Origin: Gnetum montanum
Taxonomy: Eukaryota; Streptophyta; Gnetopsida; Gnetales; Gnetaceae
Length of the DNA: 64,000 nt
Assembly (NCBI GenBank): GCA_015680685.1
Contig: MNCI01011336.1
Location: 669,705-733,704 of the forward strand
Direction: 5' to 3'
Shown piece by piece: positions 20,701 to 31,400 of this stretch. Below the pieces are notes generated by a model that worked only from the letters and a program-made list of their open reading frames with translations, was not told where the DNA came from and made no database searches. Position numbers and translations under genes: made by a program. The stretch's first letter is position 1. Each line of letters starts with the position of its first letter.

Positions 20701-22340
20701 GTAGCATGGCTTTAAGAAGGTGCAAAGTTTTGTATTGAATGTTGTCAACCTTATCATTTCTTAATATCATGTTCTATTCTTTAATATATTAGAGGAATAA
20801 TAGATGGTAATGAGGAGGAATAAAAATAAGCAATATGTTAACATCTGTGGAGGAATAATGGATGGTCATGGGGAGGAGGAAATATAAATAGTACGTTAAC
20901 ATTTGTTTTATTTTAGGAGACTGGTTGGTTACTCCATATTCAATATTCTAGTTAATTTTATATGGATAGTTTCAAGAATTACAGGGGAAGAAGCTTTAGT
21001 GCTTGTACATTGCAAGTTGGTACTTTTGAACATAGTCTATGAAATCTATAATTGCAAGATCTACAATAAATTGCAAGACAGCTTGGAAGCCAATTTTGAT
21101 TGCAAGATCTACAATAAATCGCAAGACAACCTTGAAGTCTATTCAAAATTAGATGGAACAATTAATCCAATAAATAATGTTATATTTTTATTGAATAATG
21201 TTATATTTTTATTGATTTTTTAGTTTAATATATTGTTTATTGTTAATTTTGATGCTGGCCAAAAACTAAAATTTTTAGTTGAGCTCTTACATTAAAAAAA
21301 TTGGAAAATGAGGCTAACAACATGAGTAAATATAACTACTCTCTTTTACTAATATTAATGATTTTAATCCAATTCTAGTTCAAATTTGTTAGGATTTTTC
21401 AATCTAATTTATAAAAAGGTTTATCGATTTATTAATGGGATACAACTTTTCAATCTATGCTTTTGAAAAGATTTATTAATAGTGCTTTTCTATTATCAGA
21501 AATCCTTTAAGAGTGAGAGGGAGAAGTTTTTTGTCCATTTTAATGAATAGGGTGAAAGAGAGATTTCTCCTTTTAAAATTCAATCTCTGGTTCATGTGCC
21601 ATGATTTTCCTCAACGGCTTAGTAGATTTGTGATGCAGAAATAGTGATGAATGAAAGTAAAATTAAAAAGATGCTATGAACCCTCCTTTCCCACACCACA
21701 CATCCACCTGGCCCACCATTTTGTCAGTGTACTGTTATGCATATTGTGTAAACCATTTTTTCCCGTTTTTATAGAAAAAGGGACACGTGTGCATTGTTCA
21801 AAAGGTAAACATGCATATCTACACATACCCTAATATGTGGTGTTGTCTTATATGTGGCCTTCCCAAGCTTATTTTATGTTTCATCTTTTGTTTAGGGAAG
21901 ATTTAATGTTTATATGTTTATTGGTTAAAAGTAGAAGAAAGAGGATTGTGGAAGTTTTGGAAGGAAAAAAGTGATTTTGAAGGGGTATATAAATTTAATT
22001 TTTCTTGTTATGCACTTCTATCTTGTTTCCTAACTCTTTGTTGTTATTTTGTTATATTTATTATTATGCCAATATTATTTCAAATTTTTATCATTTTGGA
22101 TTTGTTTTGTATAGAAACCATATTGAAATTCTGTTCAATTAATTTTCTATCTTTATGGTGAATTTTCTGGGATATATGAAAACTTTGTTAAACTTATTTC
22201 TCAAATATTTTATGATTATTTTGGATTATTTTTTAGTAAAGACTAGGATTTTACTAGAATTTTATGAAAATGTAAGTATTTTTGGAAACAATTAGAAATT
22301 AAAAACATGAAAGAAAAGAAAAAAGAGAGCAAATCCCTTG
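17769..22340. other. No gene recognised: upstream flank of the GH1 pseudogene and AT-rich spacer
   Basis: Short open frames here look random in composition and match nothing I know. A T-rich (TATTTT)-type run lies at about 20550-20585. A ~62-bp unit containing TTGCAAGATCTACAATAAA is repeated at about 21053-21140. No promoter can be named with confidence, because the 5' end of the GH1 gene is unclear. Confidence 0.5.
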
Positions 22341-22345
22341 ATGGC

Positions 22346-22716
22346 TGGGAGCACTTCACAAAATTGAATTGCTTGAGCTGAGTGAGAACAACATTCACAG
22401 CATCATTCCTGCTCAACTGGGCAACCTTTCTTTGTTGCAACGTCTTAGTCTTGCTGACAATCATTTGGACGATTTCATTCCTTGCTCACTTGCTCGTCTC
22501 TACCATCTTGTTGAAGTTTTTCTTGCCAAAAACAATCTGATTGGAACCATCCTCCCTTGTTTACGAAACCTCACAGCTCTTATACAACTAGAATTCTTTG
22601 GTAACAATTTGCAAGGTCATCTTCCTACCTAGCTGGGCAACTTTAACAAACTACGGATTTTGTCTTTATTTGAAAATGGATTCACGAGGAACATCCCACA
22701 CTCATAGCACAATCTC
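22346..22716 (+). pseudogene. Leucine-rich-repeat protein fragment
   Basis: Reading plus strand from about 22346: LHKIELLELSENNIHSIIP, AQLGNLSLLQRLSLADNHL, CSLARLYHLVEVFLAKNNL, CLRNLTALIQLEFFGNNLQ, then a stop at 22630-22632, then LGNFNKLRILSLFENG. That is five plant extracellular-type LRR units (LxxLxLxxNxxxGxIP, 24 residues each), as in LRR receptor-like kinases or proteins. No signal peptide, transmembrane segment or kinase is near. The fragment ends abruptly where the 22717 repeat unit begins, so it is a captured or truncated piece. Confidence 0.82.
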
Positions 22717-23095
22717 ACCCTTGTTCATCTATGCATTCTCGTCCTTGTCATTGTCCATGTCCACAACCTCTTCCTCGGCCTTGTCTGTGATCCCTTCCAT
22801 TCTGTGAAATATCAGTATACAAAGTGATCTAATATATTTAGCTTTATTAAATCAAACATTAAATGAATTTCATCTAAAACAAAAATAAAATTTCATCTAC
22901 AAACCTCACTTTCTTCCACCTGTTGTTGCTGCATTTCTGCTCAATGCCTTCTTTGACGTAAGTGATCTTGTTCTATTCTTTGCAACTCCAAAGGATCTCC
23001 CCTTTGCCAAGCTTCTCTTCTTTGATCTCTGAGACGATGTTGTCTCGCTCGGTTTAACTCACGCTCTCTATCACCTGGCATGATCTGTATTTATA
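22717..23095 (-). pseudogene. Arg/Gln-rich plus RG-rich gene-like unit, copy 2 (partial)
   Basis: This aligns over about 380 bases with 23776-24150. The minus strand starts MPGDRERELNRA near 23082, preceded by CCTATAAATACAGATC (TATA-like within 15 bases). The Arg/Gln-rich stretch then runs to about 22905. An intron-like AT-rich gap ends in TTTCACAG or a similar sequence, followed by an RG/GHG-rich piece that breaks into stops. The unit is truncated where it joins the LRR fragment. Confidence 0.6.
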
Positions 23096-23219
23096 GGAAT
23101 GAGAATGATGCAACCTTTCTAAACGTATTACGCAACCTTTCTAAATGTATTTCTATTTTGCAATGGACGTAACCTTTCATAACATGTCAGCATTAGTCAA
23201 CGTTATGGACAAAGTTGGC

Positions 23220-24137
23220 GTTACTGAAATATAACTGGTAATGGCCTCTCGGGAAAGTCAACGTTAGTTAGCGTTATGGACAAAGTTGGTGTTACCGAAA
23301 TATGACTGGTAATGGCCTCTTGGCCAAAAAATCTTGTTATTGCATGCATGATTTGTGTATTTGACTTATGAAGATTTGGATAAGATACCTGATTGTTCAT
23401 ATGTTCAGAAGATATTTGTTGATGTTCTATTCGCAATCTTGGTTGAGCCTGTTCTTGATCAACTCTTGCAACTAAATCTAACATTTTCTGCCACTTCTGC
23501 TTATCTTTTTCGTTGTCTAGAACGTTCTTGTCTTTCACGCCCTTGTGCACATTTTCATTCTATAGTAACAATCTCTATAGGATTTATAAGTAATTAATCT
23601 TTGACCATCAAATCATCATTATTTGAATATATCTAACCAAATCCACGACCATGACCACGTCCATGACCACAACCATGACCACGACCACGTCTTATATGTG
23701 AAATAATTTCTTGATGCAATTGAGGCTGATGAACATTTTCATCAATAGGAATGGTTGCTAAGTGATTTTCATGTTCATCTATGCATTTTTATCCTTGTCC
23801 ATGTCCACGTCCACGACCTCTTCCTTGTCCTTGTCTATGATCCCTTCCATTCTGTGAAATATTATTATACAAAGTGACCTAATATATTTAGCTTTATTAA
23901 ATCAGACATTAAATGAATTTCATTTAAAACAAAAATAAAATTTCATCTACAAACCTCACTTCCTTCCACCTCCACCTGTTGTTGCTGCATTTTTACTCGA
24001 CGTGTTCTTTGATGTAAGCGATCTTGTTCTATTCTTTGCAACTCTAAAGGATCTCCCCTTTGCTGAGCTTCTCTTCTTCGATCTCTGAGAGATTGTTGTC
24101 TCACTCGGTTTAACTCACGCTCTCTATCACTTGGCAT
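23220..24137 (-). pseudogene. Arg/Gln-rich plus RG-rich gene-like unit, copy 1 (best preserved)
   Basis: Minus strand. Exon a (24137 to about 23955) begins MPSDRERELNRVRQQSLRD, contains RRREAQQRGDPLELQRIEQD and ends with a Q/E-rich tail before a GTTTGT donor. After about 95 AT-rich bases, a TTTCACAG acceptor leads into NGRDHRQGQGRGRGRGHGQ, one stop, an ENHLATIPIDENVHQPQLHQ segment and RRGRGHGCGHGRGHGRG (to about 23640). A further open piece (23550-23221, NEKDKQKWQKMLDLVARVDQ) follows in another frame. The basic N-terminus and RG/HG tail suggest nucleic-acid binding. I do not recognise the family; a transposon protein is one possibility. TATAAATA lies just upstream of the start. Confidence 0.6.
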
Positions 24138-24199
24138 GATATGTATTTATAAGAATGAGAATCATTATATAGTATTATGGGTTGTATTAAATTTTAAAT

Positions 24200-24460
24200 A
24201 AAACCCAAATCTAAAAATAAAAAATTAGTTATTTTTTTTTAAAAAAAACCTAAGACACCCAATATCTTTTTAAATATAACCCAAACCTAAAAATAAAAAT
24301 TAGTTGTTTTTTTTAAAAAAAAACCTAAAGCACCCAATATGTTTTTAAATATAACCCAAACCTAAAAATAAAAATTAGTTGTTTTTTTTAAAAAAAAACC
24401 TAAGGCACCCAATATGTTTTTAAATATAACCCAATCCTAAAAATAAAAATTAGTTGTTTC
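24200..24460. repeat. 75-bp minisatellite, about 3.5 copies
   Basis: Units containing TAACCCAAACCTAAAAATAA, then ATTAGTTGTTTTTTTT, then AAAAAAAACCTAA.GCACCC, start near 24201, 24277, 24352 and 24427. The period is 75-76 bases. It lies immediately upstream of the copy 1 unit. Confidence 0.88.
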
Positions 24461-26040
24461 GCACCTGATAAGGTTTAACATTAATTACTATTTTCTACAA
24501 TGCTTAGTTAATAGCAATAATAAATAATGTTTTTTAAAACAAGGATTAATCGAAGATTAAATGTTCATTGGTAGCATAGGGACCCCAGAATAAAAATAAT
24601 ATTATAAAAAAAATAGTGGTGCCATTATAATTTTGACTAATCTAAGTTAAGTCATCCTACTTTTTTATTATTTGCATTTCAATAAAAAAATTAATGATTT
24701 TCAAAGTGAATTTTCTGATTATTGGATCCCCTACCCTACTTGCCCAGCCACTCCACACCATATCCAATCCTTTCCTTGTAGACATTTTTCACCCAATTCT
24801 TTGAAGTTGCCAACCTATTAAATTATCCCACCATCACCCATAATACTGCACTATTCTCACTAACCATATTATATTATCATCCTTATAAATGTTTGCTGCT
24901 GCCATAGGTATTATAATCACTATATGAATAAATGTTCACTACTATTATTGAAATCTACGATATTCATAACTGTATATTATATTACAGAATTTTCTGAAAA
25001 GGATTTTCCTACACGATTCAGAACAGACATCGAGAACAACACAAGAATAATACGAGGCATGTCAAGGTGGTCATTTCAATGTATATATACAAAATTTCAT
25101 TACAAATTCTCTCTCTTGGCTGAAAGCCAAGACATTTCATGTTTTAAACAATGTACATGAGTATATACAAAGAAGATTAACATGAGTTCGTAAATAGAGA
25201 AGTATGCATATGCAGTAGTGGCTGCATTGTTGAAGCCATGACCAACAGCGCGTTGATATTAACAAGAGCCTTATTATTATTATATATACAAAGCTGATAT
25301 TAACAAGAGCCTTATTATTATTATATATACAAAATTTTAGAAAAAATTCTGACATGCTTACCATTGCCGATTTACTACGCTTCACTAATCCAACACAAAC
25401 TATTCATCTAATCCAACACAAACTATTCATCTAATGAGACGTATTTATGGTCTTCAATGGAACATAACCTTTGGAATGAGGATGACCTTTGGAATGAGGA
25501 TGCAACCTTTCTAAAGTATTTCTATGGAACATAACCTTTGGAATGAGGATGACCTTTGGAATGAGGATGCAACCTTTCTAAAGTATTTCTATTTTGCAAC
25601 CTTTCATAAACTAACGCCAAAAAACAAAAAAAGCCATGCCACACCAAAAAATAAAAGGATCATTATAAGCTTTAGATGATAAAAGAGCTAAGTATTATAT
25701 TCTACGATTTTAACAAGAAAAGAAGGGAATGGGGTGTAAGATAGAAAGAACATTTACAGTGAAGGCCTATCTCGTCCAAAAGCGCCATGAAAGAAAAAGC
25801 GTGGGAAAAAAGGAGAAAGTTTAGGATGCAAAGAGCCATTATATAAAAAAGCAAAAGGTTAAACTATCGGAGATCTTAGCTGAGTCTATTAATAAAAAAG
25901 ACAGAGGTAGTTAGTTCAAGCCAAAAGAGCTATCGTCCTTGGTGCAAGCTGTACCAAATATTTTCACGAAATGTTTTCCCTCCTTGCCTATAAAATCCAA
26001 GAGCTTCTAGAAGACCAGGATTGTACCGTGATAGGCAACC
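24461..26040. repeat. Non-coding, with a cluster of three tandem duplications (25253-25590)
   Basis: Three unrelated units are each duplicated head to tail: about 39 bases (GATATTAACAAGAGCCTTAT...) at 25253-25333, 19 bases (AATCCAACACAAACTATTC type) at about 25386-25433, and about 67 bases (GGAACATAACCTTTGGAATG...) at about 25458-25588. The last one resembles the GATGCAACCTTTCTAAA stretch near 23108, so this ground belongs to the same repeat neighbourhood. No gene is seen. Confidence 0.8.
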
Positions 26041-26310
26041 TCCACAACTCAGTTGGATCGAGAAGGATGCCGAGAGAAACAACTAACATTGCAGAGGTGT
26101 GTTAATCCTCTTATTGGGCCACCCTCAGACAGAAAGAATGGGAGAATTTTTTGAACTATTTCATAGAACCTTATTCCTGGCATGGGGACTGCAACGCTGG
26201 GGCTTGGCACAGTGGCGCACAGCGAAAACGGTTCCAGCTTTCCAGCTTCGATGGTGGCCAAGCCATTGCAGAGTTCCAAGGCTTCCTGCAGCGGGAGCGC
26301 TGTTTCTGAA
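26041..26310 (+). pseudogene. Unrecognised coding-like fragment
   Basis: This and its flanks (about 25900-26520) are much richer in GC than the surroundings. The plus strand is open from a TAA near 26113 to a TGA near 26308 and reads TLRQKEWENFLNYFIEPYSW, HGDCNAGAWHSGAQRKRFQ and FDGGQAIAEFQGFLQRERC. Before it, KRAIVLGASCTKYFHEMFS can be read in the same direction. The composition looks like real protein, but I recognise no family. The antisense frame is also open, so the strand is uncertain. Confidence 0.35.
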
Positions 26311-26520
26311 AGGATCCCTAACCAAATATGAATCCATGAAGGAGCTACTTACATGAGTACGAGGGCATCTTTGAAGCCCTTGCCCGTCACCAAGGTGTGG
26401 TGTGGTGTGGAGACTTGGGATGTCTCCAAGAAAACTATGAAACGGCTTAAGCTCACACAGACCGATGCCTGCATCAAGCCCTAACGTTTGCAGGGCCACC
26501 CTTTCCTCGGACTCTCATTT

Positions 26521-27049
26521 CCCCTTCTCACTAAATTTCCATGTTCAACCCTAACCTTAGTTTGATCCATGTTCAACTAACTAAATTTCCCCAAAATGAA
26601 ACAAGTTACAAAAGACCCCATTTCCCAAGGACGGGTAGAGGATGCAGTTTATATCTTAAAACACCATACACACATTCTTTTATTTATAATTAATTTTCTA
26701 TTTGATCTATTCTTATCAATATAAGCCTTTTTGCAATTTCAAATACACCTTATTCCTAAAACATGCATAACTTGTAATATAGGATTAATTATTACTATAA
26801 GAATTTCCTCTACTTAGGATAGTTGAAATAATACTAATGATTGTTGTTCTGAATCCATATTATTATATGCAAAGAAATACTTTTCCCTTTACCAAATTGA
26901 TTTAGGATTCTCATTATTTTTTTTCTTACATCTATTACACATTGGACTTGGCCTACCAATTCCATTTTAATATCCATTTAACTTTTATTATAGATATCAA
27001 AAAATCAGGGAGTTATAAAACATCAAACCTATTATGAGATCTCATGATA
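26521..27049. other. No gene seen
   Basis: AT-rich spacer with no open frame of note, no recognised repeat and no regulatory site I can support. Confidence 0.5.
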
Positions 27050-28115
27050 ACTTACTGTATTTCTATATTTAACTTATGGAAGTTAGGATAAGATGTTTGA
27101 TTGACATCAATTTGAGAATTTGTTTATAATTGATTTGCAACAAGATTGTTCTATTCTTGTTACATATGAGATCTTTTCTATGCTCTTTCCTTATTTGCTT
27201 TTATACTCTATTCATAACTTTTGCCTCAAGACCTTGTCTATTTCATTCTTCTTAACGTTGCTCACTATTGCGAGCTAGTTCATGTTCTTGTTCTATGTGA
27301 ATGTCTATTTGATCCTAAGACATAATAATCTATTCCATTTGATTAGCTTCAAATCCAAAACCATGGTCTCATTTACATCCAAAAATCTAGCCATGTCCTT
27401 GTCCACTTCCTCTTTGCGAGCCATTGCCTTCTTTAGTTAAAAGAACTTATATGGTATCACCACTAGAAAGAACATGATTTTAAGTTAAAATAATCGAGTT
27501 ATCAACTAACTAATACTTACTTTCAAAACCATGATCTCGACAGCACCAACACCCATACCCATGCTCATGTATACTCTGCAAAATATTTTTTTTAATGTAG
27601 AATAAATAGAATATTTTTACCATTTCAAAAAATTACCAATATAAAGACTAATAATAATAGGAGTTACTATGAACCTAATTTTCAAGATCTTGACCTGTTC
27701 CACATCCACATCCATGTCCTCTTTGTCCTGTATTTTATGGTTGAGGTCAAATCCCTTCTATTTGAATCCCATGATTAGAATCAATAGAATCAAGAGCTAA
27801 TATGGTAGAGTTTTTTTTAATCTAACTTATAGTTCCACGTTCATGTCCTTGACTATAACCCCTTCCTCTATTAGGACTTATCTTAGTTGCATGATCTCCC
27901 ATGATTATGTTTTCCTCATGAAATTGTCTTAGTTCTTCCTAACACATGCTTCATTTAGCATTCTCTTGTTCTAATCAGGATCTCCCATTTCGTATATTTC
28001 TCTTCTTCAATCTCGTAGTCTTTGCCACCCCTCACAATTCAACACATGCTCTTGCTCTTCCAAACTACGATATGTTTGCATAAGCTCTTAATGTTTGCTA
28101 ACTTTCTTCTTCTTC
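27050..28115 (-). pseudogene. Arg/Gln-rich plus RG-rich gene-like unit, copy 3 (old, decayed)
   Basis: Same order as copy 1 on the minus strand. QRLRD.RREIYEMGDPD.NK near 28030-27965 corresponds to SLRDRRREAQQRGDPLELQ. Broken RG/HG stretches follow (NRGRGYSQGHERG near 27870, QRGHGCGCGTGQ near 27700, and others near 27560 and 27390). Last comes a part (27270-27060) alignable at the DNA level with 23340-23550. Stops are frequent. Confidence 0.5.
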
Positions 28116-28163
28116 TTCTTTTAATATAATAAGTGAAAATTTATTCTTGATGGATGTTTAGGA

Positions 28164-28470
28164 GTGGCATATATAGTGGACTTGTAGGGACCATATATTT
28201 TTATTATTTTTAATTTTAGAAACAAGAAGTGAGATGTCCAAAAGAAATTTCTATTTTTAGCTTCTAGAGATATGTATTAGGTTACATTATTTTTTTTCTT
28301 GGAAGAAATAAAAATTTCTTTTAAAATAGATGGATATGAAAAACTAGCATATATAGTGGACTTGTTAATGTGAAATGAGAAGGAATATTTTATTATTTTT
28401 TCTAATGGAAGAAGCGGAAATTTATTTTGATCTTGATGGATGTGTAGGAGTGGCATATATAGTGGACTTA
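28164..28470 (-). promoter_or_regulatory. Three copies of a TATA-containing motif upstream of copy 3
   Basis: GCATATATAGTGGACTT occurs at about 28168, 28349 and 28454 on the plus strand (TCCACTATATATGC on the minus). All lie within 400 bases upstream of the minus-strand copy 3 unit. They may be duplicated promoter sequence. No transcription evidence is available. Confidence 0.4.
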
Positions 28471-28499
28471 GAGGTGGGATATTTTATTAATTTTTTTTA

Positions 28500-31400
28500 A
28501 ATTTTAAGATTAAGAAGTGGGATGCACAAAAGAAACAAGAAGTAGAATTGCATAGTAAAAAAGAGAAAAAAATTGTACAAAATATACTAATGAAATAAGC
28601 AACTAATTTTATTTTAAGAAAAAGAAATTTTTAAAAAAATCTTTAAAACCATGAGAGTTCTAATATTTCAAAGGGCTATCACAATTAATAGTGAATCCAT
28701 TTATATAGGGTAAGAGCCTAGAAGGTTAAAAATGACATTATACAACACTTCCACTTATATCCATGTAATAATAAGAAATTCAATCCTCTCTCATAGAAAA
28801 CTAAACTTAATAGGATGAATGTGCATCTCTTTCAAAAATATTTTTACATTTGAATTATTAATATATTTTTTTAAAATATAAAAGCTAAAATGATATGAAA
28901 ATTAATAACTAAGTAAGATTTTTATAACTATAGGAGAGAATCAACTTTTTTGTCATTCAAAACTCATCTTCATACCCTAAATCTTTGTAAAATTTTAAAC
29001 CAAACATAAACACCTTGCCTATTTACATATAAACTCAAGTGTTATTGAAATGTAGATAAAATAGCTTTTCACTTTAATTTATTCAATTAATTTACTCCAA
29101 CCCTATTTCATCCCTATTTCATTAGGTGAAATCATTAAAAGACACATGGAAAGGCTTCCTTGGTAAGATATAGCATACTTAAGCAAAAGGATAATATATT
29201 AAAACATAATTAATATCTTCCAAAACCCTATATCTAGGATATCATGCCCAATAATGCCTCAAGATTATATCCTAGAAAAGTGGTAATTTCATCAAATATA
29301 ACATCATTCATAAATAATTTGAATCATGAATTAAATATCTACGATACCATTTTGCATAAAAATGTTAATACATGAACTAGGTTACCTTATTGGTTTCATC
29401 AATGCTTACCTATTGAATGCAACATTCTTTAGATTTTCCATGTCTCTCCAAAAACAATGCACTAGTGATTCTTAAGATAACCAAAATAACATATTATTAT
29501 ACAAATGGATTTTGTTATATTATTGGTTTGATCAATCCTTACCCATTGAATATAACATTTTTTTAGACTTTCCATGTCTCTCTAAAAAGGATGCACCCAT
29601 GATTAAGTATAAACAAAATGATATATTAATATATAAATATTTTGGTAAATTTATATTTCAATATAAACATGCCTAAGCTATTTTTATGTAGTTTAAGACT
29701 TTACATCCATATAAAGATTTAGAGATTGAATTTGAAGTTGCAACAATGTTGATTTATTATAAAATTCTTACTTGGTTGTTAATTTTGGTATCTTACTTTT
29801 TTGAATATAATAAGATACCACCCAAAATACAACTAGTATCTTTTTATTTAAATAAGATCCAAACCTTATTTTCATTTTCAATTTGTTAATGAAACTTGTA
29901 ACTTTTGAAACTCATGAAAATATTTTTTTTTAGAATTTAGCATAACAATAAGGTGGACGTGTAATATGAGGTGGGGAAACACTTAAAAATTTTACAAATA
30001 CCTTATATGCTTAAAAAAGATACAAGTGCATACACTAAATAACTAATAGACCAGAGTCTAATTACTTGACCTAACAATTTCCCTCGACAATTTTACAACT
30101 TTTTATTAATTTTGTTCATTTTATGAGATAAAATTTTAAATAGGTATAGAATCATGAGTAAATTCCAAAAAGCTACCAAGTGGATCAAAGTTTTAAGTAG
30201 GCATTTGAAAAATTAATTAGGAATAAATTAACACACATTTATAGTGAAATCAGTATAAATAAAACTAAAACTATAAATATATTTAAAATTAAAAGTACAA
30301 GTTAATCAATAAAAATTATAAGTTAATAAAATTTAAAATAAAATATTAAAAAATTAAAACTATAAGTTAATATATTAAAAATGTAAAATATATTAATGAA
30401 AATAAAATATCACATCTTATGTAAAAATTTAAAAGATAATTAAAATATTATGATAATAAATATTAATAATAAATTTTAAAATAAAACTACACACTAATAT
30501 ATATACACACACACACATAAAAGAATACATAATGTAAATAAAATTACACATGTCAATAAAATTTATTTATTGTTTCTTAAAGAATGAATAAAAAATTATT
30601 GAATAAACTTGTATATTAAAAACTTTAAATCATTTTCCTAATATATATGTAAAATGGTAAGAGAACTAAGAGTAATAATAAATCTATAAGTAAACCTTTA
30701 AATTAAAAAACATTCAATATAAATTTAAAAGTAAAACTAGATGTTAATACATAAAAAAGTACCAAATCTAAAATAAAATTAGATATATTAATATTTTAAA
30801 ATAATAGTGTCTAACTATTTTCACAATCTAATGTAGTAATAAATTTATGAGTATAAATAAAACATAGATAAAGCTATAAAAAAGATATGAGTAAAAATAA
30901 AAAGTAATTTACCATAAACTACATATTAATATTGCAATGGTAATAAGAAGAGTAAAAATTAAAAGTAATGAAAAGCAAAAAAAATTATATAAAATATATT
31001 AATGAAAATCTGTAGTTACCTTATTTAAAAAATAAAAAACAATATTTAAATTCACAATATGGGTTATTTGTAAAGGAGAAAAATATGCATACCCAAATAG
31101 AATAATCAAGTTATACATTGAATCAAAATGTAACAATTTTTCAATATTTTAACCATTACCAATATTAATAGGTTGAATCTCGTCAATTGCTATCATATAT
31201 ATACTACCAGCAATCCAAATCATTCGTTATACATGTGTTAGATACATATTTCCTCGCCCATGTTTTTAACCTTAAATGTACCCCATACAAAACCATACTT
31301 CTAAAAATGGTTATCCTATATTTTAAAAATATTTTTGGTTAATAATAAATATAAAACTATAACTTAACATATTTTAAAATATAAGAGTATAGTAATTATT

